A DNA stretch of 36,507 nt from an uncultured Eubacteriales bacterium (GCA_902760595.1 CACWHI010000035.1:1-36507); one strand, 5' to 3'; positions 1 to 7,834 are shown, counted from the first letter of the stretch. Notes: generated from the letters alone by a model not told the origin. A program made the numbers and translations.

Positions 1-95
1 GCTTCGCCATCCGCCGAATGAATCGGCGGACTCCGGGATTCCGTGCCGGAACGGACCGGGCCTCGTCTCACTCTACTGTATGACTGAATAGTTAC
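1..95 (-). mobile_element. Partial MITE-like element (left end, inverted orientation)
   Basis: This stretch is the reverse complement of 13327-13421, differing only by a GA/AG swap near position 63. The terminal GTAACTATTCAGTC lies at 82-95 on the minus strand, so the element ends at 95 and its rest lies outside the window. The ABC-transporter promoter starts only 19 bp further on. The flanking 8 bp are GATGATTT; the matching target duplicate would be outside the window. Confidence 0.85.
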
Positions 96-114
96 GATGA
101 TTTGACGGATTCGG

Positions 115-143
115 TTGACAAAACGTGTGGGATATGGTATCAT
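115..143 (+). promoter_or_regulatory. Sigma-A promoter of the Ugp-like ABC transporter operon
   Basis: A perfect -35 box TTGACA (115-120) and a -10 box TATCAT (138-143) are separated by exactly 17 bp. The start codon follows 72 bp downstream. The promoter sits just inside the border of the repeat element that ends at 95, so it belongs to host sequence rather than to the element. Confidence 0.85.
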
Positions 144-215
144 TTTTCCAAAATTAAGCAGGCTGTTGGGCGGTTATGCCTGCGCCTGCCGAGGAAAGAA
201 AAGGAGAGATGACCG

Positions 216-1541
216 ATGAAGAAACTGTTTGCTGTGCTGCTGGCGGCGATGCTGATGATGAGCATGGTTCCCGCGATGGCGGCGACGGAGTATGATGTGC
301 TCGAACCCATCACCATCGAGTGGTGGCATGCTCATGAGAGCCAGTTCGATGATCAGATCAAGTACATGGTCGACAAATTCAATGCCGAAAACGGCATGGG
401 CATCACTGTAGTTCCCGTCTACAAAGGCGCGTATAACGATATCGACACCGCGTTCCGCGGCGCAGCCGGCGCTGATTCAACAGCGGAAGTGGTCCCTGCG
501 CTGGTCTGCTGCAACACCTCCTATCCGGCGGCCTACGGCGCGGCCGGCTATTGCGAAGTGCTGGATCCCTACATCGATGCTTTCGACTATGACGTCGAGG
601 ATTTCGGCGAAGGCCTGCTGGCCTCCACCCGCTATGATGATGAGCAGATCGCTCTGCCTTATCTGATCTCCACCCAGTGCATGTACTACAACAAGACTGC
701 CGCGGAGGCGGAAGGCATCGAAATGCCGAAGACCATCGATGAGATGGACGCTTTCCTGAAGAAGGCCACCCTGTTCAACGAGGATGGCACCACCAAGCGC
801 TACGGCACCGTGTTCGGCGGCTGGGACTACTGGTATCATGAGATGCTGTTCAAGAACAACGGTGTCCAGATCGTGACCGAGGACGGCAAGACCGACGTCA
901 ACAGCGAGAAGAGCATCGAGCTGAACAACAAGATCAAGGAATGGATCGACAAGGGCTACGCCTACTATGCCATCGGCAGCGGCGCTTCCTCCAACATGCG
1001 CGACCTGTTCATCGCGGGCGGCGCCTTCTCCGTGTTCCATACCTCTTCCCTGTACACCACCTACGTCAACCGCGTGAACGCGCTGGAAGACGAAGCGGCC
1101 CGCTTTGAGGTCGGCATGGCCTGGCTGCCCGGCGGCAGCGACGGCGAGTCCTTCAAGAGCGAAGTCGGCGGCGCGGCCATCTTCATCCCCGCCAAGGCTT
1201 CCCAGGCCCAGAAGAACGCGGCATGGCAGTTCATGATGTACATGGCCAGCCCCGAGATCAACCTCTACTGGTCTGACAACACCGGCTACCTGCCCACCCG
1301 CGCCAGCGTGGTCGACCTGCCCGAATACCAGGAATACCTGGCTAAGAAGCCCGCGATGGATCCCATCATCAAGATGGCGTCCTGGATCAACCCGCGCAAC
1401 CAGAATCCCGCCTACAACAACTGCGGCAATCTCTGGCGCGAGGCGCTGGGCAAGATCTACAATGAAGGCGCTCCCGTCAAGGAAACGCTGGATCAGCTGG
1501 CTGTCGAGATCCAGGCTGAGCTGGACTCCGTCGCCAAGTAA
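216..1541 (+). CDS. ABC transporter extracellular solute-binding protein, UgpB/MalE-like (family 1)
   Basis: This is the secreted substrate-capture protein of the importer encoded by the next two genes. The first ~22 residues form a signal peptide (MKK, hydrophobic core, AMA cleavage site). No lipobox Cys is visible, so attachment to the membrane is uncertain. The mature start ITIEWWHAHE, the P-YKG-Y stretch near residue 70 and the later LPY-ST-YYNK stretch are typical of UgpB-like binding proteins. The length of 441 aa is normal for the family. AAGGAG at 201-206 precedes the ATG. A glycerophosphodiesterase gene in the same operon points to glycerol-3-phosphate or glycerophosphodiesters as substrate. 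That is inference, since this family also binds oligosaccharides. Confidence 0.9.
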   Translation: MKKLFAVLLAAMLMMSMVPAMAATEYDVLEPITIEWWHAHESQFDDQIKYMVDKFNAENGMGITVVPVYKGAYNDIDTAFRGAAGADSTAEVVPALVCCNTSYPAAYGAAGYCEVLDPYIDAFDYDVEDFGEGLLASTRYDDEQIALPYLISTQCMYYNKTAAEAEGIEMPKTIDEMDAFLKKATLFNEDGTTKRYGTVFGGWDYWYHEMLFKNNGVQIVTEDGKTDVNSEKSIELNNKIKEWIDKGYAYYAIGSGASSNMRDLFIAGGAFSVFHTSSLYTTYVNRVNALEDEAARFEVGMAWLPGGSDGESFKSEVGGAAIFIPAKASQAQKNAAWQFMMYMASPEINLYWSDNTGYLPTRASVVDLPEYQEYLAKKPAMDPIIKMASWINPRNQNPAYNNCGNLWREALGKIYNEGAPVKETLDQLAVEIQAELDSVAK

Positions 1542-1568
1542 CATCGGATCCCTGTAAAACGTCAACTC

Positions 1569-1605
1569 TTTCAGGGGAGGGGAGACTTGCTCCCTTCCCC
1601 TGAAA
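1569..1605 (+). terminator. Intercistronic hairpin after the binding-protein gene
   Basis: Two 16-nt arms (1569-1584 and 1590-1605) are complementary except at one position and enclose a 5-nt loop. No T-run follows, so this is probably not a full terminator. Hairpins in this position commonly stabilise the binding-protein transcript or cause partial termination, giving more binding protein than permease. That role is inferred here. Confidence 0.75.
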
Positions 1606-1624
1606 TCATTGAAAGGATATCGCC

Positions 1625-3331
1625 GTGGAAGACGTGAATAAGCAAATGAAGCTGAAGGAGCGTCAGCTGATCTCGCCGGTTCAGCGGGGCACGGGCATCG
1701 TGCTGATCGTCATCGGCGCGCTGGTAATGCTGGTGGGCCTGTTCGGCTATCTGGCTGGCGACTGGCAGATCGAGCCGCTCATGTGGATGACCGACCAGGT
1801 GTTCATCGCCCGCGAGGTGGCCAGCAACGCGGGCACCGGTGTGACCGGCGCCTTCGACCTGGACGGTGAGGAGAGCGGCATGCACGTGTTCCGGGCAGAG
1901 CTCTCCGGCGCGGATGACTCTGTGATCAGCGTCGAGGCCTTCGATCCCGGCGAATACAAAAAGGCCCTGAAGGGCGGCTCGCTGCAGTTCCCGGCGACCA
2001 AGGACCGCCAGACCCAGGTGATCGAAGAAGAAACGCCTCTGACACTGGACAATGGCGAGACGGTCACCAGGGCGGTCAAATTCCCCGGCGCGGGCAGCAG
2101 CAAATACCGCAGCCTGAAAATGACGGTGGAAGGCGCGAGCACCTTGAAGCTCTATGCCCTGTCCTCCCTGAGCGGCAGTGAGCGCAGGGTGGTCCTGTAC
2201 AACAGCCTGACCGGCCAGGAAGTCTCTTCGGCCATGATCCCGGCCTTTGATGCTTCGGCGCCGGTCAGAGCAACGGAGCTGAGCATACCGGCAGTAGGCA
2301 CCTACTATGTGTCCGTCAGGGGCGATATCCCCATCGCGGCGGTCAGCGCCATCATGAACCACGCGGTCATCATCCTGCTGGCCGGTCTGGTGCTGGTGTT
2401 CAACGGCATCATGATGCGCCTGCAGCGGTGGGAGCGGATGAAGGACCTGTTCTTCGTGGAGCCGGCCCTGCTCCTGTTCCTGCTGTTCGTGTATTATCCG
2501 GTCATCGACCTGATCCGCATCGCGTTCACGAACATGTCGGTATTGACCACCGGCAAGCAGGACTTCGTGGGCTTCGCCAATTTCGACTGGATGTTCAACG
2601 GCGCGGGCAAGCGCTATTTCTGGGAGAGCCTGAAGATCACCGGCATCTACATGTTCTGGGAGGTCGCCATCACGCTGGTGGGCGGCATGCTGCTGGCGCT
2701 ATTGTTCAACCGCATGACACGGGCCTTCAACGTCATGCGCACCGTCGTGTTCATGCCCAAGTACATCGCGGTATCCACCAGCGCGGTCGTGTTCCAGTGG
2801 ATCCTGTACAGCACTATTGCCACCGGCATCGGCCAGAGCGAGGGCATCCTGAACTATACCCTGGCGCTGTTCGGCGTCCAGGGCCCGCACTGGCTGATCG
2901 ATTCCAGCAGCGCCCTGTCCGGTATCCTTCTGCTGACGTGCTGGCGCGTCGTGGGCTACGCCATGATGATCTACCTCTCCGCCATGCAGGGCATCAGCCA
3001 GGATTACTATGAAGCGGCGGCGATCGACGGCGCGGACGGCGTGCAGCGTTTCCGCTACATCACCATCCCGCTGCTGGCACCTACCACGCTGTTCCTGTTC
3101 GTGACCACCTTTATCGCCAGCATGAAGGTTTTCCAGTCGGTGGACGTCATGACCGGCGGCGGCCCCGGCACCTCCACCAACGTGATGGTGCAGTGGATCT
3201 ACAACCTGACCTTCAGGGATTTCCACACGGCGCGCGGCGCTGCGGTGTCGCTGGTGTTCTTCGTGATCCTGCTGATCTGCACTGCGGCTACCATGCGCTA
3301 TTCCAACCGCAGTGTCAACTATGACGCGTAA
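1625..3331 (+). CDS. ABC sugar/glycerol-3-phosphate permease, MalF/UgpA-like, with large N-terminal extension
   Basis: One of two transmembrane subunits of the importer. The C-terminal ~290 residues are a standard binding-protein-dependent permease domain (starting near FFVEPALLLFLL). They carry the EAA loop that contacts the ATPase, EAAAIDGADGVQRF at about residues 463-476. Ahead of it sit a membrane segment (~24-46), a ~190-residue extracytoplasmic region (~48-240) and another membrane segment (~243-262), making the protein ~568 aa against ~290-330 for typical UgpA. The start is a GTG with AAAGGA 8-10 nt upstream; a second GTG at 1634 and an ATG at 1646 are alternatives. No ATPase gene is nearby, so a shared UgpC/MsmK-type ATPase encoded elsewhere is expected. 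Confidence 0.88.
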   Translation: MEDVNKQMKLKERQLISPVQRGTGIVLIVIGALVMLVGLFGYLAGDWQIEPLMWMTDQVFIAREVASNAGTGVTGAFDLDGEESGMHVFRAELSGADDSVISVEAFDPGEYKKALKGGSLQFPATKDRQTQVIEEETPLTLDNGETVTRAVKFPGAGSSKYRSLKMTVEGASTLKLYALSSLSGSERRVVLYNSLTGQEVSSAMIPAFDASAPVRATELSIPAVGTYYVSVRGDIPIAAVSAIMNHAVIILLAGLVLVFNGIMMRLQRWERMKDLFFVEPALLLFLLFVYYPVIDLIRIAFTNMSVLTTGKQDFVGFANFDWMFNGAGKRYFWESLKITGIYMFWEVAITLVGGMLLALLFNRMTRAFNVMRTVVFMPKYIAVSTSAVVFQWILYSTIATGIGQSEGILNYTLALFGVQGPHWLIDSSSALSGILLLTCWRVVGYAMMIYLSAMQGISQDYYEAAAIDGADGVQRFRYITIPLLAPTTLFLFVTTFIASMKVFQSVDVMTGGGPGTSTNVMVQWIYNLTFRDFHTARGAAVSLVFFVILLICTAATMRYSNRSVNYDA

Positions 3332-3345
3332 AGGGGGGAGACAGA

Positions 3346-4725
3346 ATGTTGCGTAAGCTGAGCAAACAGAAGCGGATCGGCGTGATCTGCGAGCTGATCG
3401 GGTTTGCGGTGCTGATCCTGGCGGCAGTCCTGCTCCCCTTCCGGCCGGCGGGCAGCTGGAAGTATGTGCTGTTTCCCATTGCCGCGGCGCTGATCCTGCT
3501 GCCGATCCCCGTGATGTGGAAGGACGGCCTGCAGGCGCTGCGGCAGCAGCCGCAGCTGACCACGCACTGGCATCGGATGCGGCAGAGCGGTTTCTTCGAC
3601 CTGCTGGTGCTGCTGACGGCTATCGCGCTGGTGCTGTGCCTGTGCTGGGCTTTCGGGACCATCAGCTATCGCGCGGTCCTGCAGAGGCACGCGCCCGGCG
3701 CGGCCTCGGTGGAAGCTGCAAGGCTCATGCCGGATTTCATCGAGTATAATTTCCGGCAGGATCTGAACCTGCTCGCCGCCAACCACACAGCCTTCGGCGT
3801 AGCTGCGCTGGTGATCGCTTGCTTTGTGCTGGTCTGCGGCCTGTACATGCGCTTCGTATCGCCCATCGTCCGTGCGGACGAGCACCTGCAGATCGCACAC
3901 GCGATCTACCGCAGGGTGGCGCAGTATGCCGCCTGCATCCTGCTCGTGATCATCACGCTGTTCCCGATTTACTGGATGGTGATCTCTTCCTTCAAGACCT
4001 CGGACGAACTGCTGCGTGTTGTGCCCACCCTGTGGCCGGACCGTTTCATCTGGGACAACTATCCCAACGTGCTGCAGAAGGCGCCCTTTGACCGCTACCT
4101 GATCAACACGCTGGTGACCACCCTCATCATGATGGCGGGCGAGCTGACGGTGGGCGTCATGGCTGCCTACGGCTTCTCCAAGGGAGAGTTCAAGGGCAAA
4201 AACGTGCTGTTCATGCTGGTGCTCGGCGCGCTGATGGTGCCCATCCAGGTCACCTTCGTGCCGATTTACGTGATCATCGCGCGCCTTAACTCCATCGATA
4301 CCTGGGTGGGCGTGGTGCTCCCCAACCTGGTCAGCGCCTACTTCATCTTCATGCTGCGCCAGAACTTCATGGCGGTGGACAACAGCTATATCGAGGCCGG
4401 CAAGATCGACGGCATGGGACGCTTTGGCACCATCATCAACGTGCTTTGCCCGATGTGCAAGCCGACCCTGATCACCGTGTCCATCATCAGCTTCATCAAC
4501 GGCTGGAACAGCTATTTCTGGCCCAAGATGGTCACCCAGTCCGCGTCCAGTATGACCATCGCGGTCGGCGTGCAGCGCCTGAAGGAGACCTATGCCGGCC
4601 AGTACGTATCCAACTTCAATGAGATCATGGCCGGCGCGGTCATGGCCATCATCCCGATCATATTCCTCTTCCTCGTTCTGCAGAAATATATCATGACCGG
4701 CATGAGCAAGGCCGCAATGAAATAA
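3346..4725 (+). CDS. ABC sugar/glycerol-3-phosphate permease, MalG/UgpE-like, with N-terminal extension
   Basis: The second transmembrane subunit of the importer. The C-terminal ~275 residues form the conserved permease domain, from about residue 185 (CILLVIITLFPIYWMVISSFK, the usual start of UgpE-like proteins). The EAA loop EAGKIDGMGRFG is near residue 350. The first ~185 residues are extra: about four hydrophobic segments (near residues 10-30, 40-58, 85-108 and 145-168) with a short external stretch between the last two. The gene begins 14 nt after the previous stop with a GGGGGAG ribosome site. Extensions on both permeases suggest a coevolved accessory module. Confidence 0.88.
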   Translation: MLRKLSKQKRIGVICELIGFAVLILAAVLLPFRPAGSWKYVLFPIAAALILLPIPVMWKDGLQALRQQPQLTTHWHRMRQSGFFDLLVLLTAIALVLCLCWAFGTISYRAVLQRHAPGAASVEAARLMPDFIEYNFRQDLNLLAANHTAFGVAALVIACFVLVCGLYMRFVSPIVRADEHLQIAHAIYRRVAQYAACILLVIITLFPIYWMVISSFKTSDELLRVVPTLWPDRFIWDNYPNVLQKAPFDRYLINTLVTTLIMMAGELTVGVMAAYGFSKGEFKGKNVLFMLVLGALMVPIQVTFVPIYVIIARLNSIDTWVGVVLPNLVSAYFIFMLRQNFMAVDNSYIEAGKIDGMGRFGTIINVLCPMCKPTLITVSIISFINGWNSYFWPKMVTQSASSMTIAVGVQRLKETYAGQYVSNFNEIMAGAVMAIIPIIFLFLVLQKYIMTGMSKAAMK

Positions 4726-4749
4726 ACAATACTGGAGGCACAGCCGACA

Positions 4750-5475
4750 ATGTATGACACCATTCACCTGAAGCAGGAAAACAAGCCCCTGATGATCGCC
4801 CACCGCGGCATGAGCGGGCTGGAAAAGGAGAACACCGCGTCCGCGTTCGTCGCGGCGGGGCAGCGCAGCCATTTCGGCATCGAGACGGATGTGCACCGCA
4901 CCGCGGACGGGCAGTTCATCATCATCCATGACGACAACACCAAGCGTGTCGCAGGGGATGAGATGATCGTGGAAAACACGACCTTTGAGACGCTGCGCGC
5001 GATCCGCCTGCTGGATACGGACGGCCGTAAAGGCCGGCGTGACCTGATCATGCCCAGCCTGGAGGAGTATCTCGGCATCTGCAAAAAGTACGGCAAGGTC
5101 GCCGTGCTGGAGCTCAAAAACCACTTCGCCGCTGAGGATACCGACCGGATCATCGAGATCATCCGGCAGATGGACTACCTCGATCAGACGATCTTCATCT
5201 CCTTCGACCTGCCGAACATGATCTATGTCCGCGAGCGCCTGCCGGAGCAGCGGGCCCAGTTCCTGGTCCACAATATCACGGACGACCTGCTGGATACGCT
5301 CCTCAGGCATCGCCTGGACCTGGACATCAAATATTCGTCCCTGACCAGGGAGTACACGGAGCTGCTGCACAGCCACGGCGTCAAGGTGAACGTCTGGACT
5401 GTCAATACCGAGGAGGACGCCCGGCGCATGATCGACTGGGGCGTGGACTTCATCACGACGAACATCCTGGAATGA
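4750..5475 (+). CDS. Glycerophosphodiester phosphodiesterase (cytoplasmic, UgpQ-like)
   Basis: Hydrolyses glycerophosphodiesters to glycerol-3-phosphate and an alcohol. All GDPD signature residues are present: H18-R19, E45 and D47 in GIETDVH, H60-D61, and E121/K123 in LELKN. There is no signal peptide or membrane anchor, so it acts in the cytoplasm on imported substrate. It follows the permease genes at 24 nt with a GGAGG site 11 nt before the ATG, and a strong terminator ends the operon. The arrangement mirrors ugpBAE-ugpQ and is the main reason to propose glycerophosphodiester uptake. Its 241-aa length fits UgpQ. Confidence 0.93.
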   Translation: MYDTIHLKQENKPLMIAHRGMSGLEKENTASAFVAAGQRSHFGIETDVHRTADGQFIIIHDDNTKRVAGDEMIVENTTFETLRAIRLLDTDGRKGRRDLIMPSLEEYLGICKKYGKVAVLELKNHFAAEDTDRIIEIIRQMDYLDQTIFISFDLPNMIYVRERLPEQRAQFLVHNITDDLLDTLLRHRLDLDIKYSSLTREYTELLHSHGVKVNVWTVNTEEDARRMIDWGVDFITTNILE

Positions 5476-5497
5476 TCAGCTTTTGATCAGTATCGTA

Positions 5498-5526
5498 TCC
5501 CCCGCTCCGGCGGGGGATCGCCTTTG
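5498..5526 (+). terminator. Rho-independent terminator of the Ugp-like operon
   Basis: A perfect 8-bp stem TCCCCCGC / GCGGGGGA (5498-5505, 5510-5517) with a TCCG loop is followed by a short T-rich tail. It lies 23 nt after the GDPD stop codon. Confidence 0.85.
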
Positions 5527-5541
5527 GACGGAGATTTACGG

Positions 5542-5570
5542 TTGGCAAAACTGCAATATTGATGTATAAC
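5542..5570 (+). promoter_or_regulatory. Promoter of the tRNA-deacylase/nitroreductase operon
   Basis: TTGGCA (5542-5547) and TATAAC (5565-5570) are 17 bp apart. The leader that follows contains a hairpin with GCCCGC / GCGGGC arms (5586-5591, 5603-5608). Confidence 0.7.
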
Positions 5571-5643
5571 ATGGGAGAGGAAAGTGCCCGCACGGTGTAC
5601 GCGCGGGCTGCGTCGCGCAGGGCTGCGAAGTGTGAGGTGTCTT

Positions 5644-6186
5644 ATGGAAGATCAGATCCAACTTGATGTCCATGAATCAGAGCAAAAGGTGCTCCGCCGC
5701 CTGGATGAACTGAAAGTCCCCTGTGAATACCACCAGCATCACCCGGTGCACACCATTGATGAGTGCCTGGACCTGCCCTATGCGGAGGCGGACGTCACCT
5801 TCTGCAAGAACATCCTGCTGTGCAACCGGCAGAAGACGCAGTTTTACCTGTATGTGACCGTGCCGAAGAAGCCCTTCCGTACGGCGGACGTGTCCAAGCT
5901 GCTGGGGGTATCCCGGCTGAGCTTCGCGCCGGACGACGCGCTGCCCAAGCTGCTCTCTCTGTATTCCGGCTCGCTGACGCCGCTGGCGCTGTGGCTGAAC
6001 CCCGATTCCGGCATCCGGCTGGTGCTGGACCGGGAGATCCGCCAGCCGGGCCGTATCGCCTTCCATCCGGCGGTGAATACCGCGACGGTCATCTTCCGCC
6101 AGGAGGACTTTTTCGAGCGGATCGTTCCGGCGCTGGCCGGCCGGCCTATTTTCCTGGACGTGCCGTGGCCGGAGGCACACGAGTGA
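5644..6186 (+). CDS. ProXp/PrdX-type Ala-tRNA(Pro) deacylase (YbaK/EbsC domain)
   Basis: A free-standing editing domain that hydrolyses misacylated tRNA, most likely Ala-tRNA(Pro). The YbaK fold is recognised from VTFCKNILLCNR, where K55 matches the essential Lys of the family, followed by FYLYVTVPKK, a ...SKLLG... helix and the closing GSLTPLAL. The downstream GIRLVLDREI is also typical. It has 180 aa from the ATG at 5644, which has GAGG about 8 nt upstream; an upstream in-frame GTG at 5584 would add 20 unconserved residues. Only 15 nt separate it from the next gene, so the two are cotranscribed. Confidence 0.88.
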   Translation: MEDQIQLDVHESEQKVLRRLDELKVPCEYHQHHPVHTIDECLDLPYAEADVTFCKNILLCNRQKTQFYLYVTVPKKPFRTADVSKLLGVSRLSFAPDDALPKLLSLYSGSLTPLALWLNPDSGIRLVLDREIRQPGRIAFHPAVNTATVIFRQEDFFERIVPALAGRPIFLDVPWPEAHE

Positions 6187-6201
6187 GGAGGACTGTGAAC
6201 G

Positions 6202-7026
6202 ATGGATGCTGAAGAGATCAGGACCAGGATCGGCGCGGGACGCGCATTCATCACCAACTTCTCCCGGCCCGTAGACGAGGATTACAAGACGGACCAGGAG
6301 CTGAAAAAGCCGCAGCCGCCCCTGGCAAAGGCGGCAATGGGGAATCAGGCGATCGACCTGCCGCACGATTTTTCAGCGCTGGAGATCGACAACGATTTCC
6401 TGCGCGTCATCAACAGCCGCAAGAGCCATCGGGTCTATACGGACGAGCCCATCACCCTCACGCAGCTGTCCTGCCTGCTGTGGTGCACCCAGGGCGTCAA
6501 AAGCGTTCGCGGCAAGTCCTACGCTACCCTGCGCACGGTCCCGGGCGGCGGCGCGAGGCATCCCTTCGAGTGTTATATGGCCGTTCGACGTGTCGAGGGC
6601 TTGGAACCCGGCCTCTATCATTACCTGCCCATGACGCACCAGATCGAGAGGCTGGGCGGGATGGACGACCTGGAGGGGATGATCGTCCGCTCCCTGAGCG
6701 GCCAGCGCTGGGGAGAAAAGGCCAGCGTGGTCTTCTACTACAGCTGTGTGTTCTACCGCGCGGAGTGGCGCTATGGTGTATTTGCACATCCCACGGTGCT
6801 GATCGACAGCGGCCATGTGACGGAAAACCTGTACCTGGCCGCCACAGCCATCGGCCTGGGCGGCTGCGCGGTAGCCGCTGTGGACACGCCCGCCGCGGAT
6901 CACGCCTTCGGCCTGGACGGTGTGGAGGAAAGCATTTTCTACGCCATGCCTGTGGGCACCGTCGCGCCGGAGAACCAGGAGGCGGAGGATGCCTTTTATG
7001 CCTTTGTGAAGGAACAGGGGCTATAG
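6202..7026 (+). CDS. SagB-type nitroreductase family oxidoreductase
   Basis: A 274-aa FMN-dependent oxidoreductase of the SagB/ThcOx-like branch. Recognition rests on the RKSHRVYTDEPITLTQLSCLLW segment, with Arg/Ser positions for FMN phosphate, then the PGGGARHPFECY block, GLYHY, and the C-terminal LGGCAVAAVD flavin-binding stretch. Some SagB-domain proteins oxidise azoline rings in peptide natural products, but no cyclodehydratase or precursor peptide is visible nearby, so a stand-alone reductase is more likely. The start ATG follows AGGAGG by 10 nt. It sits directly downstream of the ProXp gene, a pairing with no obvious functional link. Confidence 0.88.
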   Translation: MDAEEIRTRIGAGRAFITNFSRPVDEDYKTDQELKKPQPPLAKAAMGNQAIDLPHDFSALEIDNDFLRVINSRKSHRVYTDEPITLTQLSCLLWCTQGVKSVRGKSYATLRTVPGGGARHPFECYMAVRRVEGLEPGLYHYLPMTHQIERLGGMDDLEGMIVRSLSGQRWGEKASVVFYYSCVFYRAEWRYGVFAHPTVLIDSGHVTENLYLAATAIGLGGCAVAAVDTPAADHAFGLDGVEESIFYAMPVGTVAPENQEAEDAFYAFVKEQGL

Positions 7027-7072
7027 CTCATAATTTAGTAATCATTCGGTTTTGAAAAGGGAGGTCCTGAGA

Positions 7073-7723
7073 ATGAAGAAATTTGTTACGTTGGTACTCA
7101 TTCTGTGTTTGTGCCTTTCTGTGGCTCTTGCTGAAGAAAAACAGCCAAAGTCGGTATTTGATTCTATTGGTGGATGGTTTAATCAGGCTGCTGAGGACAC
7201 CTCGAACTGGGCTTCACAAGCGTGGGACGATACCTCTGGTTGGGCGACGCAAGCCTGGGATGATGCTTCGGGCTGGGTCTCTGACACTGCAACTGGTGCT
7301 TGGAATTGGGCTACCGGAGCTGCTAATGACGCTTGGAATTGGACAGTTGGAGCCGCTAATGATGCCTGGAACTGGACAGTAAAGACTGCAAATGGTACAT
7401 GGAATGGCATTTCAGGATTCTTTGACCCACCGTCCACACAGGGTACACCGTCCATTGTTGTAGAGCCGGAGTTTCCGGAAGGTACATTAAAAATGTATCT
7501 TGGCTATCCAGTTGTTAAGACTGGATTGGATAACGGGTATTACGACAAAATTGAGATTGGCAAGGATGATCCTCATTTCGGGCTTTCAATAGGAAAGTTT
7601 TATGTCAGCGGCTTTACAGGCGTGACGAGTCAAGACGGAGAACACTTCATTTTTCTGAAAACCGTGGGCGATGATGTAGAACTACATTTTGAACTGACCC
7701 AAGATATTGATATGTTAATCTGA
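7073..7723 (+). CDS. Secreted protein with Trp-containing 11-residue repeats; frameshifted at 3' end
   Basis: Function not recognised. Residues 1-20 are a clear signal peptide (cleavage after ALA). Residues 35-110 consist of 11-residue repeats: Trp occurs at 35, 46, 57, 68, 79, 90 and 101, and a second Trp register falls at 51, 62, 88, 99 and 110. Such hendecad periodicity with Ala, Asp, Asn and Gly suggests an amphipathic helix that lies on membranes or forms a coiled coil. A Pro/Thr linker (~118-130) leads to a C-terminal beta-rich-looking domain (~135-216). The ATG at 7073 has GGGAGG 8 nt upstream. The frame ends at TGA 7721, but an adjacent frame continues the protein plausibly to 7833. 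The region is AT-richer than its neighbours, suggesting transfer. Confidence 0.75.
   Translation: MKKFVTLVLILCLCLSVALAEEKQPKSVFDSIGGWFNQAAEDTSNWASQAWDDTSGWATQAWDDASGWVSDTATGAWNWATGAANDAWNWTVGAANDAWNWTVKTANGTWNGISGFFDPPSTQGTPSIVVEPEFPEGTLKMYLGYPVVKTGLDNGYYDKIEIGKDDPHFGLSIGKFYVSGFTGVTSQDGEHFIFLKTVGDDVELHFELTQDIDMLI
7298..7396 (+). repeat. 33-bp tandem repeat (three copies) within the Trp-repeat gene
   Basis: Three consecutive 33-bp units encode AWNW-led 11-mers (residues 76-108). They are close to identical at the DNA level, whereas the upstream units encoding TSxW repeats are more diverged. This implies recent expansion of the last units. Confidence 0.8.
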
Positions 7724-7833
7724 TCTGGCATGAGGTTACAGAAGCCACGAGAATCAATCGTACTGTTTTCCGCTATCAGCGCGAGGACTTCTGGATGTCG
7801 ATGAGCGAGATTCTTGTTAATGGGGGGGTATAA
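7717..7833 (+). pseudogene. Out-of-frame continuation of the Trp-repeat protein
   Basis: This stretch reads as 38 open codons (NLIWHEVTEATRIN to EILVNGGV) in the frame offset from 7073-7723, ending at TAA 7831-7833, one base before the next start. It contains protein-like hydrophobic and charged alternation. The switch must lie around 7705-7717, where a single-base insertion or two-base deletion would join the frames. It may be a true mutation or an assembly error. If repaired, the protein would be about 255 aa and its stop would sit right beside the SUKH start. Confidence 0.6.
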
Positions 7834-7834
7834 G

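Noticed and set aside
3319-5376. A 685-codon open frame antisense to the permease and GDPD genes
   Set aside because: Same cause: composition artefact opposite confidently identified genes, with no ribosome site or recognisable domain.
6202-7026. Azoline-peptide (SagB) biosynthetic cluster
   Set aside because: No precursor peptide, YcaO cyclodehydratase or exporter is adjacent; the gene sits with a tRNA deacylase.
7298-7396. 33-bp tandem repeats as a possible CRISPR array
   Set aside because: The units are contiguous with no spacers and are in frame, encoding 11-residue repeats; no cas genes are present.
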